NCBI GenBank assembly: GCA_963573385.1
Contig: CAUYLG010009189.1
Location: 1-64,000 of the forward strand
Direction: 5' to 3'
DNA length: 64,000 nt
DNA from: Cacajao melanocephalus
Lineage: Eukaryota; Chordata; Mammalia; Primates; Pitheciidae
In this document: piece after piece, positions 37,615 through 50,574 of the stretch
Position numbering within the stretch: position 1 is the first letter of the stretch
How the letters are laid out: the number at the start of each line of letters is the position of its first letter
Translations under genes and position numbers: made by a program
Notes under the pieces: generated by a model
Databases searched by the model: none
What the model saw: only the letters and a program-made list of their open reading frames with translations
What the model was told of the DNA's origin: nothing

Positions 37615-38595
37615 AATATTTTCACCTAAACAAGGCAGCTACTCAATGTCTACCTGGCCTCTCAGACTACTATTTACTTACCTAACACCTATTTTGTTAG
37701 TTAACATCCAGCTTTTGACCTTAGCTCAACTATAAGGGTTAAAATAATTTGCTACACTTTATAAGTCCTCAAGTAACTGGCCTGAAGAATTGAATTTCTT
37801 ACTTTAATTACATTAGAACCTTCTTTACCTATAAGCTTTGACTTCTGAGTTACATTAGGTAAAAGTATATTAAAAATAACATAAAGTGTATCAACAGATT
37901 AAGAAGACAAAGATGAGTCACAAAAGGAGAAAACGGCTAATCATTTTGACTTCATTATAATCATACCACCATTGGCAGGTGAATTCTAAGGTGTTTCATG
38001 AAACATTTCTATGCTGTTCTATGAATGTATGGAAATACTAGAAAGTTGAACCTGGGCCTTTATGATTTAGAATTAACAGAATCTGGGGAGGACTTCATAG
38101 GGAAGAAGGAGAAGAGAAGGAAGGGGAAGGAAGGGGAAGGAAGAGAAGGGAGAACTAAAATGCTCAGTCAAGAGCATTTTGTCCTTAGAAAGATTATAAA
38201 ATCCCTTAGTAAGTTGATTAATTAGAAATAGACGATTATGAATAAAAGATGTCCTATTGATATATGTTAAGAAATGAACTGATGAATATTAGTAAAACCA
38301 AAGGAACCACAGATAACATACGTAAATCATTTTGAAAATCTAAACTGACAAACTCATTAGCATTATGAGGTTGCAGTAAATATAAAAGAATAATTTAGTA
38401 CCAGAGACTGTGGCTTATCTGTTCCTCATTTATATTTTATATCATAAGCAAAACAAAATTAGGAAAGGATTATGTGAAAGGGGTTCACAGATTTTGTGTA
38501 CACTTCTAAACATTAATAATAACTTAGTTTAAAAGTATAAAAACATCAAACTTTCAATATAGAGTTGCCAACTTTAAAACAACTGTATTATATAA
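37615..38595. other. Unassigned sequence
   Basis: Nothing recognised except the purine-rich microsatellite listed separately. Confidence 0.4.
38101..38152 (+). repeat. GGAAGGGGAA-type purine microsatellite
   Basis: Repeated GGAAGGGGAAGGAA units inside a pure A/G run. Confidence 0.85.
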
Positions 38596-38599
38596 TATA

Positions 38600-38665
38600 T
38601 TGGATTTCAGCACCCAAAAGAGTGTCTGGCACATAAGTCAACAAATCTTTGTTACATGAGTGGAT
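38600..38665 (+). repeat. L2/MIR 3'-end remnant
   Basis: GAGTGTCTGGCACATAAGTC and CAACAAATCTTTGTTACATG match the shared 'GTGCCTGGCACATAGTAGG...AATATTTGTTGAATG' ending. Confidence 0.6.
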
Positions 38666-38834
38666 GCATGTTAAGAGAAAGGGGAGATAGGCTATGGCTA
38701 GAACTGCAGTTTTCATGAGAAGAGTTCAAAATTAACTCCAACTGCCACCAGCACTCCCTCTAGATGAAAGTGTCTTTCTTTTCCATCTATAATACAAATT
38801 TAAAACTTTAACAACACATTGAAGCTAGGAGAGA

Positions 38835-38882
38835 AACAAGCTACAATCCTCTCTAAAGAACAAGCTACAATACTCTCTAAAG
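38835..38882 (+). repeat. 24-bp tandem duplication
   Basis: AACAAGCTACAATCCTCTCT with AAAG (38835-38858) is repeated immediately (38859-38882) with one substitution (C to A at the 14th position). Confidence 0.92.
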
Positions 38883-38929
38883 CTTCTCTGCAAAAGCAAA
38901 ATTGAATATTTTGATCATCCAGAATGGGC

Positions 38930-39075
38930 TCAAAGAGACCGCAGAGACAGTGGGGTCAATTCCCTCCACTGGCTAGTTAAACGTGGCCCAGAGAGGTGAA
39001 TTGGTGTGGCTGAGGTCACGAAGCAGAGCAGTCTGGAATTCCAGTCCTCTGACCTCCAGTTTTTCTGCTCTTTAC
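38930..39075 (-). repeat. MIR, antisense
   Basis: GGCCCAGAGAGGTGAATTGG, GGCTGAGGTCACGAAGCAG and CTGGAATTCCAGTCCTCTGA are the antisense MIR core in order. Confidence 0.85.
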
Positions 39076-39079
39076 TGAC

Positions 39080-40885
39080 GGTTTAAATGAATGTTTTGTA
39101 AGAAACCAGAAGACACAGGCAAATAAGTGAAGAGGGAGTGCCAGAAGCAGTGACGGTATGTGCTTGATGGTAAATTTACCATGGAGACCACTGTGTCAAT
39201 GAATCTGTTCCAGAAAATTCCATAAACAAAATTATCTCTACAGGTGATGAAAAGAATGAAAATCAGAAATGAGTTCGGAGGAGAAATTAACAGCTGTGTA
39301 CCTATGCCAAAGAAAAAATTACTTTTCACAGGCATTTCTCTATGGCATGGAAACTAATATTTTTACCCATCTTTTCAAAGAATGTGCTGAGAATTTGAAA
39401 GTAGGGTAGCTGGTCAGGCCTAAACCATGGTTTCAAGATGGCAGAAAAAAAATTTTTTTTAACTCTTGTGATCATTACAGATATTGAAGAACTTGTGTCT
39501 AATTATGGTATTCTTTTTCTATATCTATCTAGAAATTTCACAATTTTACAAATCTACATCTAATTCCTTTTATAAAAACAACTCACAAAGCAAGAACTCT
39601 ATGGTGAATAATGAAATAATGCTGCCGAGGACCCTATCTGTGGATAAATAAAAATTTCTTTTTGTGAAAGGTTTTTTGCACATTTGGAGTAGATACATTT
39701 TTAGATATGACGATTTTATCTAGATTTCTATTTATGATATTCATAAATTTTACTTTAAGGAATCAAAAGTAGAGAGAAAAGTGGTCAAAATACTAATTTT
39801 ACTTTCATGTTTTAGAGCTTTATGCTCAACGTTTCACTAACAAGGGTGAAACAAAAATCAACAGATGTATTAGAAATTTCTTTCATTTCTATCTTTTTAA
39901 GTAACGACAACTAAAAATTACTGATTTCAATATGCTGTTTATAAATATAGGGGAACTTGGACTTTTTTCTAGTACCCTGGCACCATTACATTTGATTTAA
40001 ATTCACAGAAAGAATAAAAGTATGTTGACAGATGAAAAACATTCTATAAAAGAAATGGAAGATTTTTAAGCAAATGGATATAATCAAAAGGTTGTAAGCC
40101 CACCAAACAGAATTATTTAGGTCAATAAAATCATTGGACAAAAGAGAATATACAGTACAGTTGAACAGGAAAATTCCATATACAGTTAGTAGAGAAGGCT
40201 TATTTTAGAAAACTAATTTATCCACAAGTGTTCTTGGTTGCTATGAGCACCATTTTTCAACCACATTCTATTGCCTGAATCAGGTCATGATTACCTTCTA
40301 AATGGACTTTGCCATTGTAGAGAAGCAGTTTTTCTTTCATTCAGGATTTCTAAGGAAACAGCTTTCATCTTAGGCAACTAAACATCTGGCTTCTTGGTTT
40401 GTTTTAAGGAGCAAAATAAGAAAAGAATGAATCACCATGAAGCAGGTCAGGTTAGCAATTTTTTCCCATTTCTAAAAAAGTTAAAGTCTCCAAAAACTTT
40501 TCCTTGAGAAAATGAGTAATTCAAAATGCACTGATAATTATATACCAGGAATATATGAATATGTCTAATGACCAGTCACACTGATCTCCATGTTTGCTTT
40601 CTGAACTCTTACATACAAGCTGTTTAACCTTACAACTCCAGGAAGTAAAAACACCCAGGAGGAAAAGGAGTGAAATTATTCACATTTCACTGCTGTGCTT
40701 TTTGAGTTTTGCTATCACAAAGACAAATAAATGTCATTTTTTAAAGTTCCTCTCTGATTCTCAGAACAAATTCTTTTATATATCCCTCTCCTATTTAATG
40801 ACCCAATAGTTATTATTCTGCTCCTCTGTCCACTTACACCTGTTTAATGTCCTAAATACATAATAACAAACAGCTATTACTCCCA
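39080..40885. other. Unassigned AT-rich sequence
   Basis: No recognised repeat or gene in about 1.8 kb. Confidence 0.45.
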
Positions 40886-40889
40886 TCAC

Positions 40890-40933
40890 TATCATATACT
40901 GAAAACTTACTTATCATATATTGAAAACTTACA
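40890..40933 (+). repeat. 22-bp tandem duplication
   Basis: TATCATATACTGAAAACTTA with CT (40890-40911) is followed by a second copy (40912-40933) with two substitutions. Confidence 0.88.
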
Positions 40934-41120
40934 GATACTGTACAAATGTCTTGTATATCACATGTCCTTCAATCTCCTCTATTGCATATGGTATTAACAC
41001 ACCAACTTTACTAGGAAGAAATCTGAGACTTGGTGGAACTAAGTTATTCGTCCCAGGCCACACAATGAACAGGGGAAACGGGATTCAAATCCACATTAAC
41101 CTGACTAATCCAAAAACCTT
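40920..41120 (-). repeat. MIR, antisense
   Basis: ACTGTACAAATGTCTTGTAT, GAAATCTGAGACTTGGTGGA, CCAGGCCACACAATGAACAG and GGGATTCAAATCCACATTAA follow antisense MIR order. Confidence 0.72.
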
Positions 41121-41229
41121 CAGTAAGTGGGAAAACTATTTCCTAGGACAACCATCATTATGATGATATTTGAAGATCCAAGACTTCAAGTTCTGCTGTT
41201 TAACCACCACCCACTACCCCCAACCACGG

Positions 41230-41880
<651 letters not shown>

Positions 41881-41969
41881 AAAGGCTATTACAGACTGGG
41901 AAGAAGGCAGTGCTCTGATTATTTCATCAGCTCTACCCAGCACTCCCAGGTATACCTGAATTAATGTTA

Positions 41970-43300
41970 CCTGCATTGGAGCTTTCACCCTTATAAAACT
42001 GTTTTCTCCAAAATGCAAAACAGGAAAAGAAACAATTTTCTCTAAGACAACTACTTCCTTACTAAACATAGCTACACAGTTATCTCTGCAACACTGTAAT
42101 TTTAAATAATTGTAATGAATAAATAAGCTATAACTATAAATAACTTAAGACAGCAGAACACACATACCCGAATTAGTGGTGATCTGAATTCTATTACATC
42201 ATGTGGGCAGGGGGCTGTGCAATGAGTACTTGTACACTGTTGTTACTCTAGATCTTTCTAAGGTTCCTCTTTGGTAACTGCCTTTAAAATCAGTTTACTA
42301 ACCAAGCAAGAAAACCTGCCTTCTCACTTGAAGGTGACAAGCCATTAACCCTTAGTTGGCACTGTTTATCCCCTCCCTCTCTCTATGTGACTTACCCAGT
42401 TGAGCCCCTGGACTAAGCTTCAATGACATCCCATCCCATGTGGACGCTTTCACAGGGGACCCTTGCAGAGAGCACACCAGGCTTGTGTGCTTCCCATATC
42501 TGATCTTCCCCAACCCACAGGTGGGACTCACAGTCTGCCACATGGTGACCAATGAAATATGTCCCCTGCAGAGGAAGGGAACTGCCTCCAGAGGACATAG
42601 CTCACTACAGGGAGAGTGAGGCCTTCAGGTTGTCAAAAGGGGCCTGATTTAGTTCTCTTTGTGGCTTGCTCACGGGGGTCTCCTTATACCTCAGGGCCAC
42701 CACAGACTTCCCAATCTGGACAACAATCTAAGCGTCTTCCTTTCCCCAAAGAGAGTGCCACAAGCTTAGCTTTCCACTTCTCTGTTGTGAAGTATTCATA
42801 TTCTTTCCTGTGAAAACCATTTCCCTCGGTACATAATTAGAATTAAAAATAAACTTTTCCCACACCAAATGTCTTAAAAAGGACACAGAATTAACCCATA
42901 AAAGCCACCGTAACAACTTTCTATGGTATCATGCAATACATGACTTCCAAATTCCCTTGTGAGGGGTGTCAGTTTATGTCAATCCTGGTGGCCTTATCAA
43001 CATGTGAGTGGTGAAAACAGCAGGCCACCAGGAGGTCAGGGTCAAAGGAAGTAGTAGCAACCTCACTCAGGCCAGAATCCAAACAATGTAGCTATTAGAA
43101 GCAGGTCTGGCTACTTAATTTGCAAGGCTCTGTGCAAAACAAAAACGTGGAGTCTCTCTTGTGACTAAATTATTAAGAATTTCAAAACGGTGACAGTAGA
43201 GTATTATACCAAGTGCTGGGCCCTGTTCACTGCCTGAGATGCTTGCCTGTGAAGCCACACCTGACTCGAAGAACCTGTCAGCTGTCCTCAGCTGTGCAGT
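41970..43300. other. Unassigned sequence
   Basis: No recognised element. Several 60-92 codon frames on both strands lack domains. Confidence 0.4.
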
Positions 43301-43318
43301 TTACAACCCTCATACTGT

Positions 43319-43494
43319 TAGCCAGGTGTGGTGGCAGGCGCCTGTAATCCTAGCTGCTCGGGAGGCCGAGGCAGGAGAACTGCTTGAACCCAGGAAGTGG
43401 AGGCTGTAGTGAGCTGAGATCGCGCCACTGTGCTCCAGCCTGGGTGACAGACCAAGACTTTGTCTCAAAAAAATAAAACAAACAAACAAAAAAA
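43319..43494 (+). mobile_element. Alu, 5'-truncated (right arm only)
   Basis: Begins at TAGCCAGGTGTGGTGGCAGG, just before the Alu right arm, and ends in an AAACAAACAAACAAAAAAA tail. CTCATACTGT (43309-43318) and TTCATACTGT (43501-43510) are near-identical target-site duplications, so truncation occurred at insertion. Confidence 0.94.
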
Positions 43495-43514
43495 CCAGCC
43501 TTCATACTGTGATA

Positions 43515-44130
43515 TTTGCATGCCATTTCAAAATTGCACGTGGTAAGTTTCGAGAAAAGCAAAAACTGTGCTGCCTGCTTTAGTTTTTAAGTCAAACTAA
43601 CATACGCCCACGGTTTCAATAATCAGATGGTATTAAAAGGCTTATAGTTAAGAAAAACAGAAGCCCCTGCCCCATACCTCCCACCTGATTCCTTCTCCCT
43701 AGAGATGTATATTTCTAACTCTTGGAGCAGTTTCTGTTGATACTTGTCTCCATGTTTCTAAATCTGAGTGACTTGTATATGTTATCTACTGATTTTCCAT
43801 TATGTAGGAAGCTTATCACACCACATACACTCACATTCCACATTCTCCCTCCCCAATCTTCCCAATTTGGCCTATCACAGTTTGGTTACTATAATCAAAA
43901 TTCAGTTTATAGTATACAGTTCGCAGTGGAGCCAAATGGATCATATGTCGTTTCCTGTGCAACACCCCCACTCCCCAGCCCCGAGTTAGTAACTGCCTTA
44001 CTTTTACAGTTGCTTTGTTTTTAACGCACCTATCACAAATTCTTGTTAACTCAAAACATAAAACCAGTCTCAATACGGTTGAACACATCATGTGATCTAT
44101 CAGTTTTCTCTTTTATAAACAAAAAAATCC
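43515..44130. other. Unassigned sequence
   Basis: No recognised repeat or gene. Confidence 0.4.
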
Positions 44131-44131
44131 T

Positions 44132-44397
44132 CACCAGCACTTTGGGAGGCTGAGGTGAGAGGATCGATTGAGACCAGGCTGTGAAACATAGCAAGAGCCT
44201 GTCTCTACAAAAAAATTTTTTTAAAAATTAGCTGAGTGTGGTAGTACATGCCTGTACTCCCAGCTACATGGGAGGCTGAGGACAGAGGATGGCTGGAGCC
44301 CAGCAGTTTGAGGCTGCAGTGAGCTATAATTGCACTGCTGCACTCTATCCTGGGTAACAGAGTAAGACTCTGTCTCTTGTAAATTAATAAATAAAGA
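44132..44397 (+). mobile_element. AluJ, 5'-truncated
   Basis: Starts at CACCAGCACTTTGGGAGGCT, missing about 25-30 bases of the 5' end. The left arm has a deletion around GATTGAGACCAGGCTGTGAA. The J-type right arm contains TTTGAGGCTGCAGTGAGCTA. The tail is AAATTAATAAATAAAG. Confidence 0.93.
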
Positions 44398-46062
44398 TAA
44401 TCACCTCTATCTATACAATATATAAAATAATCACCTCTATTCCTTTGCTGGAACATCTATTACTTAAATGTTGATCCTCATGGAGACATTCTCTAATTTG
44501 TTTTCTTCCTTTCCTGTTTTATGCTCTTCTCCTTTTGAAAATTTTGACGTTTTGGGAAAGTTCCTCCTCTTTAGCCATCCAATCATTCTGGATTTATTTC
44601 TGTAATTTTTAGTTTCCAAAAGAACTTGCCTGTTCTGACTGCTTATTAAAGAAAAAAAAATCTTTTTTTTAAAAGATATATATATCTCCTCTATTCTCTG
44701 ATCCTGAGCAATTAAGGAACTTTTCTTCGGGTTCCTATATGGTATTTCTTCCAAGATTCTTCTTTTCTGGCTTGTGGTTTATCCTTAACAGTCGTATTAT
44801 GGACATTTCTTACAAGTCTGATGATACTTGGTTGCCAGTTCTCATTTAAAAGGATAATACTAAAATTCAGATAGAAGTTTTAGGCGCATCAAAGGGGCTT
44901 GCTGACTGGTTAATTTTATTGCAGGGTGGTCACCTGGGAAGCCTACTGCTTTATTAGAGGACCTTCAAATATTGTATTTAAGATCTTTTTTGTTGAGGGG
45001 GGGGCATTTTTCCAAAAAGGAATCCTCCTGCCTATAGGAGGTATGCCTGGCCAGCAAACACCCCAAAACCAAGTGGGTTTGGGTGTTGAAGTGGGGTTTT
45101 TGACTTTTGTAGTACTCTTTAGTACTGGCATGTCATTCTCACTATAGTTCCATTCTGTTGAAAATTTATTAAATTATGGTTGAAATTTTCATAACTTATT
45201 CCAGAAATTTGTTACTATCTTTCATTTTTTGCGATCTCACTCTCCTCCTGTCCTTATGAGTCTGCACCCTATTTGTCCTTCATTTCATTTTCCTTTGTTT
45301 TGGGAGAGAACAAGTGTTCAACACCTGTGCTCAAGCTGCACACGGAATCAGCATTCTTCCTTTACCTCAGACGTTAAAAACACTCTTCATGCTGACAGCA
45401 TTTCCAGTTATGTCAAAATATTCTCTACTTAATATTCTTTTAGAACTAATAAAACTCTCAAAAATGACAGACTTTTTTTTTTTAATCTCATTGTTAGATT
45501 TTGCCATGCAGCCACATGAAAACTAAGCACAGTTTTGTCAGGTCTCAGGCAGGTGGGTTTTTCTTTCTTCCCTGACATCACTGTTGTTGCTTACCCTGCC
45601 CCACACAGTTCATAAGTAGATTATCGGCCTTGGGGATCACCTACAGATAATCCTGAAATCTTGGATTGGCTCCTTACTTCCCATCCCACCACAACCACAT
45701 ACACTTGGCCTACTTCCTCATTCACTTTTTGTTGGGATGAGCCTTTTAAAGATCTTGGCTATTTCTTAACGTTAGAGCCAGGCAAGCATGGTGAGGAAGG
45801 CAAATCTGTTGCAAAAACAATAAACAAAATCCAAAATTAAATGAAAATATTTTTGGATATTTGTTTTGCCTCAACGAAATTAAGAAGAATTACTATGTTA
45901 CTTCTGAACAACTGGATCTTATTAACCATTTAATAGTATAATTAACCACAAATTCATCTGGTGCACAGGCAAACTCTCTTCAGGTTTTGATTTTACACAG
46001 AGAATTAGTTTCAAACAAAAGTGTTTGGAAATTTGACACTCCTTCCTCCCTCTGCAAAACTA

Positions 46063-46098
46063 ACAGGAAATGGAATTAAGACAGGAAATGGAATTAAG
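46063..46098 (+). repeat. 18-bp perfect tandem duplication
   Basis: ACAGGAAATGGAATTAAG occurs twice in a row (46063-46080 and 46081-46098) and is followed by AC. Confidence 0.95.
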
Positions 46099-46379
46099 AC
46101 ATTTTAGGATTAGTATTTTATAATTTCCCAATATCCTGTTTAAGCTAATTATTTTAGAAAAATTCATAAACTGTTCCTATTTCCTAGTAGAGTTTATAAA
46201 ATGTACGAGGTTTACCTTACATAAAATCAACATTAAGAGGGTTAAACTGATAGGTAGAATGATGGAATGGAATTTCTCTCTGAATCCATTCATTCAATCC
46301 TTTTTTGAAGACAAACGTACCAGGGTAAAAATTAAAATGTTGAATACAGTATATATCTTTATATGAGTGTATATTTCCA

Positions 46380-46406
46380 TTTTAAGCATATAGATTATGC
46401 TTAAAA
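46380..46406. repeat. Perfect hairpin, 11-bp arms, 5-base loop
   Basis: TTTTAAGCATA (46380-46390), loop TAGAT, TATGCTTAAAA (46396-46406). Confidence 0.93.
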
Positions 46407-48234
46407 AATGACTATTTTATAGCAATATTACAAAAATCAAAGTCTACAAATCATTTCTGCCACTCCCAATAGCAACTAAAAACTATCATGCTTGTTCTGA
46501 CAAGAAGGATGGAAAGCCAGAGGAACAATGATGAGACATGGAAATCCTCACTATGTGGCCTGCACTATTATGCTCTTCACCATCTCCCATACCAGATATT
46601 CTAGCTCCAAGGATTCTGATTCCAGAACAGACTTGTTCACTCATCTTTCTCATCAGTCTTCACTATTCACATTTTCTTTCCATTCATGTACATTTACCCT
46701 TATGGTACCCAAACGATGTATCTCTCTGGAAAAAGTCACTTTCTAGAATAAGACCTTTTCTTGTCTTTTGTAAAGACCTTTTTAAGACTTGTTGTGGGTT
46801 ATGATCTAATGCCTACTGTATTCCTAAATTAGACGCACTTTAAATTACAAATAATATTTGAAATTATATATTTTCCTTCGGTTGTTAAATATATGCAGCA
46901 GGTCAATAATAAACAACTGGAATGTGTCATTTTCTGTTTTCTAGATATCAGTTTTAAAGACAAGTTACAGAAAAGAGAGAGAAGTTCCTCAGAACCATGA
47001 AAATCCCAATTACGAAATGACTAAAAGAGATACATTTATATGGTTTAACCAAATGATGACTAAGCTGGTGTTTACTGGGATAAAACCCCTAACGTTTTGC
47101 AAGACATCAGAGATCATCTAACCATCCACTTATGCTTTAACCTGCCCTTCCTGCTTCAGTTGCAAAACAGCAAATGTCAAGATATTGTAACTATCATAAC
47201 AAGAGGTGGATACTAATGAGGAAAGGAGAGATGTTTATCAGTCATGTTTGCATTTCAAAAACAGTAGTATCCCACTAATTATGTGCTTACCCATTTGTGT
47301 GCTTCTTTGCAAAACTGTAAATTTGCATCTACATTGAATCATTTTATACCAACTAGCAAAGACTGTTTTTTTCAAGGAATCCTATGGCAAATACGTCAAG
47401 TATATAATAATTTAATTTATATATCTTTATATCTGAATTCATCATGTTTGCTTAAATTGGAGTAAACTAAAATTGTAGCTTGTAATTATTCAGCTATGGC
47501 AGTAAATTATATAAGTGATTTAGTTGTGAATCCAAATTGAATGGGCCTGTCTTAGCAAAAACAGAAATATTCCTGAAAAACTGGCTATATCAAAATTTCC
47601 CTAGTGAATATTACAGAAGTATATCAATGTTTCTTATGAGAAAAAATATTTTCCTGTCTCAAGGCAAAAAAAAAAACCCAAAAAACAAAAAACTTAAGAA
47701 CACAGTACACCTTTAAAACAGCAATTATTTTAAGCAAATTAAAAACAACTGCATAGTCATTAATTGTGATTATAATCCATGGTTCCATTTCTTTGCAAAG
47801 GTAAATATTACTTTGACACTGTTTTTTTTAATAAAATGAATATGTTATCATAATTGTATAGTTAACTATCTTGGTTAAATTCTCGATGAGATCTATACAT
47901 TATTTATAGTATAGAAAACTAAAATAGATACAATTTCTTTAGCATTTCCCTGATTCAATAAGATTTTTGAATCTTAGTGAAGAACCTTAGGTCTCTGTCT
48001 TCATCCTAACTAATCAGGTTTTAGTAAAGGATCTGAAAATTTTGCAAATTTTCAAAAGCAAATGTTAGATTAGAAAAGGTTTAATGAGTTAAATCAATCC
48101 CCCTTCTCCCTATTATAGGAGCACTGGAACATTCTGAACTTTCAAAAGAGACAAAGCCTTACAGTTCGTGATTTTCAGGCATCAACATGTAAAAGGAAAG
48201 GTTATTCTGAAGAGGCTCAAGGTAATCTTTTTAG

Positions 48235-48640
<406 letters not shown>

Positions 48641-48846
48641 CAAGGTTATAATTTCAATATCTTACCTCCAAAAGTATATACCCCTGTCTTCACTGCCCTG
48701 CCTCACCCACACATATGTGCATGCACACATACACGCGAGTGTGTGCACGTGCACAGAGCACGTAACACAGAAACAGTAAGTATGGTAGAAAAACAAATTC
48801 TAAAAGCAAGAACTATATTTATTGATTTTATAAAAGTCTGGTGTGC

Positions 48847-48919
48847 ATGGCACACATTTTTCTATGTAACAAACCTGCATATCCTGCACATGTATCCCAG
48901 AACTTAAATTTAAAAAAAG
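48847..48919 (+). mobile_element. Very short L1 3' end (~70 bp) with target-site duplication
   Basis: ATGTAACAAACCTGCATATC, CTGCACATGTATCCCAGAAC and TTAAATTTAAAAAAAG are the last bases of a primate L1 3'UTR plus tail. The 11-bp word GTCTGGTGTGC directly flanks it (48836-48846 and 48920-48930). Confidence 0.88.
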
Positions 48920-49129
48920 GTCTGGTGTGCCAGTGTTAACATATTTCTAGTGAACAAATTAAGGATGGTAAAATATACTTATAAAATTCTCTAATTTAGC
49001 TTGTAGCATTGATGTACAGAAAATTACTTTATGAATACAAGACACATGTTAACACAGCAGTAGAAAAATGTGGAAAAAAAGTACACCAGAGATGAACAAA
49101 GATAATCAGATCAAAGTTTTTAAATACAA

Positions 49130-49163
49130 GAATGTACCATGTGCAAGGCACATATAAGAGCAC

Positions 49164-49198
<35 letters not shown>

Positions 49199-49345
49199 CA
49201 AACACTTTATGTACATTGTCTCTCCAGACTTCTTGATATATTACTTCTAAAACAAAATGAGAAAGAAACTGATCTTCAGAGTGTTAATGAAATTACAGAG
49301 TGGTGAGTGGCAAACCAAAAACTCACACCCAAGACTGTGCAAACC
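49130..49345 (-). repeat. MIR, antisense, with CA microsatellite inside
   Basis: CCATGTGCAAGGCACATATA, CACTTTATGTACATTGTCTC, AAACTGATCTTCAGAGTGTT and AAACTCACACCCAAGACTGT follow antisense MIR in order, split by the (AC)n run. Confidence 0.65.
49165..49195 (+). repeat. (AC)n microsatellite, about 15 units
   Basis: An uninterrupted AC run of about 31 bases. Its length makes it likely to be polymorphic. Confidence 0.96.
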
Positions 49346-49349
49346 TGTG

Positions 49350-50355
49350 CCTTTACCCATCTATAGAATTTTTTTTTGGTGCTAACACTATGGTGACAAG
49401 GAATTTTTTTAAATCGGTGGAGGGCTGTGAAATGGAATTATCTTTACTCCTAGCCTTCAAGAAGAACACTGGTTCAGAACAATAATTTAAAATATAGCCA
49501 GAACCTTTATGTATGTGGAATTGATTTAATTTTTATTGGGAAACAATAAATATCATTCCACTATTTCATTGCCACATGTTCTATTCTTCATATCATGAAA
49601 TATTATCATTCCACACCCAAGTCTACTAAAGCAACTGAGGAGATTATTTTGATTTCAAATAATCTGTTCACTATGCAAATATATCATTGAGATTTCCTAT
49701 AAATCCAATACTTAAGGACCCAAATATCTCACATGTAGTACAAAATTATGGATCCCATAGGTAAATAACCTTTCTTTCTACAGTGGGGAAATGGGAAGTA
49801 GAAAAGAGGAGGTAGAGTTGGCCAAAACTCTAAGGATGGTGACAATGTACTTCTGGATTTGTTCCCATTCCCCCTGGCCTGTTGCACCCTACCCCAGTCT
49901 CATTTCAGGATTTCCCCTGCTTCACACTCTCACTCCTTTTTGGCATCTCCCACCTCTGCCACCAGCACCCCATCAAAAGGCACTCTGGGCACTAATCCTA
50001 ACTCCCTCAGGCTCATCTTAGAAGGAAAGCAACACCATTAAAATAATGCACAAAGTAGTAGAAAACTTTTTCATTATAAGTTATACTTCTGGAGGTAATA
50101 TATTTAATAAGCAAAAGTTAAACAAGGGAATTCCACTGCTAGGGGAGGATTTATAGAGGTGCAAGTGCATTTCCAGAACGCCTTTAAATATTGTTTAAAG
50201 TTCTTAGTAAATCATAAAATGTCCTCTAGATCTGATTCCTGTTTAGCAATTCAGTTCTATCTCTCCATTTTCTTCCTTCAAACTGTTAGCACCAGTAGTT
50301 TCAAAGGAGTAATTTGATTTCATTGAAATATACTGATACTTTCATTGAAATATAA
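49350..50355. other. Unassigned sequence
   Basis: No recognised element. TTTCATTGAAATATA occurs twice, at 50318-50332 and 50340-50354 (22 bp apart). Confidence 0.4.
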
Positions 50356-50359
50356 TACA

Positions 50360-50572
50360 CCAGCCAGGAGCCCATTTCTAAATGGTCCCATAGCACCTAG
50401 TGCTTCCATACTACTACTTATGACCTCGCAATGTAACAGTAAACACTGTAACAGTAAACCTCCTAAGCCTGCCTCCTTTCAGGCAGGCTTATGATTTCCT
50501 TGTGACCCAAAGATGAGTCCAGGGCTTCGCACAGAAGAATGCTTAACAAATATCTGCTGCAGGAAGGAATTC
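50360..50572 (+). repeat. L2/MIR-like 3' region with a hairpin
   Basis: CCCATAGCACCTAGTGCTTC, a GAGTCCAGGGCTTCGCACAGA run and TTAACAAATATCTGCTGCAG resemble an L2 3' region. It contains a repeated TGTAACAGTAAAC (50432-50444 and 50447-50459) and the hairpin 50464-50491. Confidence 0.45.
50464..50491. repeat. GC-containing perfect hairpin, 11-bp arms, 6-base loop
   Basis: TAAGCCTGCCT (50464-50474), loop CCTTTC, AGGCAGGCTTA (50481-50491). On either strand there is no T-rich run directly after it, so it does not look like a bacterial-type terminator. Confidence 0.93.
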
Positions 50573-50574
50573 AT

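Noticed and set aside
50464..50491. Hairpin considered as a bacterial-type terminator
   Set aside because: No T run follows it on either strand and the DNA is primate.
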